Positions 5,441 through 8,337 of a stretch of DNA of 8,337 nt are shown one piece after another. Below the pieces are notes generated by a model, which was not told the origin of the DNA, did not search any database, and saw only the letters and a program-made list of their open reading frames with translations. Every line of letters begins with the position of its first letter. Position 1 is the first letter of the stretch. The DNA is taken from assembly GCA_039180865.1 (NCBI GenBank), contig JBCDCZ010000205.1, positions 1 to 8,337 on the forward strand, read 5' to 3'. The stretch is from JBCDCU01 sp039180865. Lineage in GTDB: Bacteria; Pseudomonadota; Alphaproteobacteria; Rhizobiales; JACESI01. A program made the position numbers and the translations under genes.

Positions 5441-6825
5441 TTAAGGGGCAACGACCGATAAAAGAAGCACCGCACCGAGACCCAACAGCGGGCCGATGAC
5501 CGCCACCATGAAAATATCGAAATAGCTCTTCTGATGCGTGAGGCCGGTGATCGCAAGAAGCGTAATCACCGCGCCATTATGCGGTAGAACATCGAACCCG
5601 CCGGACGAGAGTGCTGCGACCCTGTGGAGGAGTTCCGGCGAGACATTGTTCTCAATCGCCATTTCCAGATATTGGTCGCCGAGCGCTTCGAGCGCGATGC
5701 TCATCCCGCCCGAGGCGGATCCCGTGACGCCGGCGAGAATATTGACCGCGAGCGCTTCTGAAATCAGCGGCTGACCCGGTGCGATGTCGACCACCATATC
5801 GCGCAGTAGCACGAAGGCTGCAAGAGATGCAATAACCGTACCGTAACCGACTTCGCTCGACGTATTGAATATCGGCAGAAACGATGCGCCGACCCCGTTC
5901 TTCAGGGTCTCGTTGACGCTTTCAAGCCGCCGGTAATTCAGCGCCGCCGCCGCTCCTATCGCAAGCACTAGGCTGACGATCAAAGACCAGATCCCGCGCA
6001 CATCATCGAGCGAGGCGTTGCCGTAAAGGTCCTCGGCCAGATAGGCCGTGTCGACGAGCGGAAGAAGAACGCGCGATGTGAGGAGGTTCACCGAAATCAC
6101 GATGACAATCGGCAGAAAGGCGACAAGCGCGCTCGGCCGTTCTGTCTTATCCGTCGCCAATTCTTCCATCGGATTGATGAACTCGTCGTCTTCGCCATAC
6201 CCCTCGCCGTTTGCGGCGGCGCGGTTCAAGCGAAAGCGGATCCACCAGAGCCCGAATGCGGCAATAATGATTGCGGCCATTATGCCTGCGACCGGGGCTG
6301 CGAAACTGTCCGTCCCGAAATAGGGTGCGGGAATGGCATTCTGGATCTGCGGCGATCCGGGAAGCGCCGTCATCGTGAACGTAAACGCGCCAAGCGCAAT
6401 CGAAGCCGGGATCATCCGTTTCGGGATGTCGGCGCGCGCAAACATGGCGGCAGCCACCGGAAAGACCGCGAATGCCACCACAAAAGCGAGACGCCGCCAT
6501 AGGTGAGGACGGCGCAGGCGCCGACCACGGCAATCGCCGAGCGTTCCGCGCCGAGCCGGTTGATGATACCGGTCGCAATCGTATCGGCCGAGCCCGTATC
6601 CTGCATGACCTTGCCGAAGATCGCGCCCAACAAAAACAGTGGAAAGAAGCGGACGAGATAATCCCCGAGCGCGGGCAGAAAGACCTGCGTATAGGTGCCG
6701 AGGACCGGCCCGCCTGAATTCAGGACGACGGCCAGAATTGCAAGCACCGGCGCCAGAATAATGACGCTGACGCCGCGATAGGCAAGATACATGAGAAGAA
6801 TGAGAGAAAGCAGAATTCCGAACAT
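5441..6825 (-). pseudogene. GntP-family permease (gluconate/hydroxy-acid:H+ symporter type), single-base frameshift
   Basis: Two overlapping frames together encode one GntP-family inner-membrane transporter. The first 114 codons from ATG 6823-6825 (MFGILLSLILLMYLAY at the start; FFPLFLLGAIFGKVMQDTG at 60-78; CAVLTYGGVSL at 104-114) are followed one frame over by FVVAFAVFPVAAAMF and DIPKRMIPASIALGAFTFTM, then on to LLLSVVAP at 5441. The family expects LTYGGVSL-FVV. The minus strand reads CTTTTGTGGTGG, where CTT-TTT-GTG-GTG would restore the frame. One T is therefore missing from the run at 6482-6485. Restored length is 461 residues, normal for the family, with about 12 membrane segments, the TALPGSPQIQN motif and the GGFDVLPHNGAV motif intact. 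This could be a real recent mutation or a sequencing error in a short homopolymer. The context is not a canonical slippery site, so programmed shifting is unlikely. The substrate is not set by sequence; hydroxybutyrate or gluconate are possibilities. It is divergent from the patatin gene. Confidence 0.85.
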
Positions 6826-6830
6826 CGTTT

Positions 6831-6835
6831 CCTCC
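6831..6835 (-). promoter_or_regulatory. Ribosome binding site fixing the GntP start
   Basis: GGAGG on the minus strand lies 5 nt before the ATG at 6823-6825. It favours MFGILLSL as the N-terminus over the in-frame ATG 13 codons upstream, which would add a polar stretch not expected in this family. Confidence 0.75.
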
Positions 6836-6943
6836 GTTGACCGAATGGAGCGCGCGTACGGCAAGAAAGGCTCACCTCGCGTTCACGGGGAGGCATGAGC
6901 CCGCTTTTCAGGGCAAGTATGGCACGGTGAATCATGAAAGAAG

Positions 6944-6970
6944 CGGACATATTGCGCCGCAATACGGACA
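6944..6970. promoter_or_regulatory. Candidate operator: ATTGCG-C-CGCAAT dyad flanked by CGGACA direct repeats
   Basis: A perfect 13-bp palindrome (6951-6963) with 6-bp arms lies in the middle of the divergent region. CGGACA occurs on both sides (6944-6949 and 6965-6970), 21 bp apart start to start, about two helical turns. The core fits the TGC-N3-GCA layout reported for PhaR, the regulator of polyhydroxybutyrate genes. That match is recalled from general knowledge and is short, so any dimeric repressor is possible. Confidence 0.4.
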
Positions 6971-7093
6971 CATCCCGCCGAACTGATTTGCCCCCCTTCT
7001 CTTTCATCCCGTTTCACGTCAAATTGGTGGCAAGGACAGTCACAGGAATTGGGCAAAACCGGAAAATATCACGATAAATCAGAGGCATTGGCG

Positions 7094-7153
7094 ATGAGTG
7101 ATGCCAGACCACCGAAGCCGGAGGATGCGGATTATGGAAGCCAGGACCATTGA
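7094..7153 (+). CDS. Possible 19-residue leader peptide overlapping the patatin start
   Basis: ATG at 7094 with AGAGG 8 nt upstream (7081-7085) opens MSDARPPKPEDADYGSQDH and stops at TGA 7151-7153, 20 nt inside the patatin gene in another frame. It could couple translation to the patatin gene. Alternatively, it could be the original patatin N-terminus shifted out of frame: dropping the T at 7151 would join ...SQDH to DVALQGGG. The evidence for either is thin. Confidence 0.2.
   Translation: MSDARPPKPEDADYGSQDH
7120..7124 (+). promoter_or_regulatory. Ribosome binding site deciding the patatin start
   Basis: GGAGG lies 9 nt before the ATG at 7134-7136. The alternatives GTG 7098 and ATG 7101 lack such a site, and ATG 7125 directly abuts it, so 7134 is preferred. 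Confidence 0.6.
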
Positions 7154-8180
7154 TGTTGCACTGCAAGGCGGCGGCGCGCACGGCGCCTTTACATGGGGGG
7201 TTCTTCACCGGCTTTTGGACGAACCCGATATCGCGATCACCGGAGTGAGCGGCACGAGCGCTGGCGCCATGAATGGGGTTGCGCTCGTTCAGGGGCTGGC
7301 TGAGGGAAGCCCGGCCCGCGCGCAGGATCTGATGGCGGTTTTCTGGGACCGGGTCGCAAAGGCCGCCGCCTTCAGCCCCGTCCAGCGCACGCCGATCGAC
7401 CGAATGCTTCAAGGCTGGCGGCTTGACCGCTCGCCGCTTTACGAATGGGCCGATGCTATGGGCCAGTTCTTCTCGCCTTACTATGCCAATCCGCTCGATA
7501 TCAATCCGCTCAGGCAGATCTTGCGCGAGACCTTCGATTTTGAGCTGATCAACAAAAAAGGCGCGCCGAAATTCTTCCAGTCGGCCACCAATGTGCGCAC
7601 CGGGCGGCTTAAACTCTTCCGCCAGCCTAAGATCACGATTGAAACGACGCTTGCCTCCGCCTGTCTTCCAACCGTCTATCAGGCGGTAGAGATTGACGGC
7701 GAAGCATTCTGGGATGGCGGCTATATGGGCAATCCGCCGCTCTTTCCGTTAATCGACGAAACGCCGACACTCGACACGATCCTCGTTCAGATTAACCCAT
7801 TCATCCGGGAGACGCTGCCGCGCTCCAGAAACGATATCGAAAACCGATTGAACGAAATCATCTTCAACGGAAGCCTCATCAATGAGCTCCGCTCGCTCGG
7901 ATTCCTCCATCAATTGATTGAAAGCGAGGATCTTGACCGCGACGCCTATCGCAACGGCAGGCTTCACCGGATTGCCAATGAAGACGAAATGCAGAGCCTC
8001 AATTTATCGACGAAGATGAATGCATCGCCGGATTTTCTCGATTATCTCTTCAATGTCGGGGTGAAGAGCGCGGAAACCTGGCTTTCCGATCATGGCGACG
8101 CGGTCGGTAAAAAATCGACCTGGATCCCGCGCTATGTGGTGGAAGAAAGCCGAAGCCCTGCGCATCTGGCGGACGGGTGA
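7134..8180 (+). CDS. Patatin-like serine hydrolase (phospholipase/esterase family, DUF3734-type)
   Basis: This 348-residue cytosolic hydrolase uses a Ser-Asp dyad. The oxyanion-hole loop QGGGAHGAF is at residues 11-19, the nucleophile Ser42 sits in GTSAG (40-44), and the catalytic Asp194 in DGGYMGNPPL (194-203). The ASACLP strand at 174-179 precedes it, as is usual in patatins. Residues 80-101 (FSPVQRTPIDRMLQGWRLDR, then SP), 119-126 (NPLDINPL) and SATNVRTGRLKLFR (150-163) are typical of the bacterial subgroup with a C-terminal DUF3734 part, here roughly residues 240-330. That subgroup is often found next to 3-hydroxybutyrate dehydrogenase genes, which suggests action on polyhydroxybutyrate or lipid; the true substrate is unproven. 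The start at ATG 7134 is chosen because GGAGG lies 9 nt upstream and the protein then begins just before the catalytic loop. The gene is divergent from the broken GntP gene and ends before a hairpin terminator. All key catalytic residues are present. Confidence 0.9.
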   Translation: MEARTIDVALQGGGAHGAFTWGVLHRLLDEPDIAITGVSGTSAGAMNGVALVQGLAEGSPARAQDLMAVFWDRVAKAAAFSPVQRTPIDRMLQGWRLDRSPLYEWADAMGQFFSPYYANPLDINPLRQILRETFDFELINKKGAPKFFQSATNVRTGRLKLFRQPKITIETTLASACLPTVYQAVEIDGEAFWDGGYMGNPPLFPLIDETPTLDTILVQINPFIRETLPRSRNDIENRLNEIIFNGSLINELRSLGFLHQLIESEDLDRDAYRNGRLHRIANEDEMQSLNLSTKMNASPDFLDYLFNVGVKSAETWLSDHGDAVGKKSTWIPRYVVEESRSPAHLADG

Positions 8181-8182
8181 TA

Positions 8183-8204
8183 AAGGGGAGAGTTTCCCCT
8201 TATT
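8183..8204. terminator. Hairpin terminator between convergent genes
   Basis: AAGGGGA (8183-8189) pairs perfectly with TCCCCTT (8195-8201) around the 5-nt loop GAGTT, starting 3 nt after the patatin stop. The downstream T stretch is short (TTATT), and the opposite strand has TTTAT after the stem, so the hairpin may serve both converging genes. Confidence 0.6.
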
Positions 8205-8228
8205 CCGGAGGCCAGCGGCGGGGTCGCC

Positions 8229-8337
8229 CTAAGACGCGCCCGGGCTGGTTTTCGCGGCAAGGGTCGCAGGCTTCAGGTCGATCTTGCGTCCCATCGCTTT
8301 TTCGGCGCGCTTTACAACAGCCGTTTTCACAACGGCC
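8229..8337 (-). CDS. C-terminal end of an unidentified gene (runs off right edge)
   Basis: An open frame enters from the right edge on the minus strand and ends at TAG (8229-8231), giving the last 35 residues. These include AVVKTAVVKRAEKAMGRKID and then LKPATLAAKTSPGAS. The piece is basic and alanine-rich, probably helical with a disordered tail. The gene converges on the patatin gene across the hairpin at 8183-8204. Codon use looks like the neighbouring genes. Too little is visible to name a family, and the only support is the uninterrupted frame together with a plausible terminator after its stop. Confidence 0.45.
   Translation of the reverse strand, partial: AVVKTAVVKRAEKAMGRKIDLKPATLAAKTSPGAS

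Larger units (their letters stand above)
6826..7133. promoter_or_regulatory. Divergent intergenic region between GntP and patatin genes
   Basis: These 308 bp must hold the promoters of both divergent genes. No hexamer pair stands out. The strongest feature is the dyad at 6951-6963, listed separately. A weak plus-strand candidate is TTGGGC (about 7048-7053) with GATAAA some 18 nt later. A short open frame at 7094-7153 overlaps the right end. Confidence 0.5.

Noticed and set aside
5302..5499. 65-codon plus-strand frame beginning MTLAGFLLTILPG as a small membrane protein
   Set aside because: It overlaps the 3' end of the GntP gene in antisense, has no ribosome site, and only its first dozen residues are hydrophobic.
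6476..6490. Programmed -1 frameshift in the GntP gene
   Set aside because: The context TCG-CTT-TTG is not an X-XXY-YYZ slippery heptamer and I see no stimulatory stem-loop directly downstream. The family is not known for programmed shifting.
6720..7007. 95-codon minus-strand frame upstream of and overlapping the GntP start
   Set aside because: The GGAGG at 6831-6835 supports the GntP start in a different frame, and the overlapping part is simply GntP read out of frame.

Overview
The window looks like chromosomal DNA from an alphaproteobacterium. The evidence is moderately high GC, Shine-Dalgarno-led genes with some GTG starts, alphaproteobacterial-looking protein families (a patatin-like hydrolase of the type often found near polyhydroxybutyrate genes, a GntP-type permease, an ECF sigma factor), and an intergenic cluster of CCCGGG-based hairpins of a kind common in that class. 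The exact genus cannot be read from the sequence. No rRNA, tRNA, CRISPR array, transposase, phage gene or replication origin is visible.

Left part (1-3389), all on the minus strand and read from right to left: an exported Sel1/TPR-like protein (2769-3389), a probable lipoprotein of unknown function (1625-2683), a secreted four-EF-hand protein (848-1465), a small exported protein with four TGP[N/D/E]G motifs (395-838), and the start of an ECF sigma factor that runs off the left edge (1-314). The EF-hand and TGPNG genes are only 9 nt apart and the sigma gene follows after 80 nt, so these three probably form one unit. A calcium- or envelope-responsive regulatory module is a reasonable guess, but no anti-sigma factor is in view.

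Middle (3390-4573): an AT-richer divergent region, then a plus-strand gene (3544-3921) whose signal-anchor part and cysteine-rich part are in the same frame but separated by a TAA codon. It is probably a nonsense-mutated gene. About 650 bp without a gene follow. They hold three copies of a palindromic CCCGGG repeat, two of them forming a larger inverted pair, and a possible second diverged repeat family.

Right part (4574-8337): a PPOX-type FMN-dependent protein (4574-5224, minus), a GntP-family permease gene broken by a one-base frameshift in a short T run (5441-6825, minus), a 308-bp divergent intergenic region with a perfect dyad, and a patatin-like hydrolase (7134-8180, plus) with an intact Ser-Asp catalytic pair. 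A hairpin terminator separates the patatin gene from the C-terminal end of an unidentified convergent gene at the right edge. GntP permease plus this type of patatin suggests hydroxybutyrate or carbon-storage metabolism. That link comes from family context and not from any direct sequence proof.
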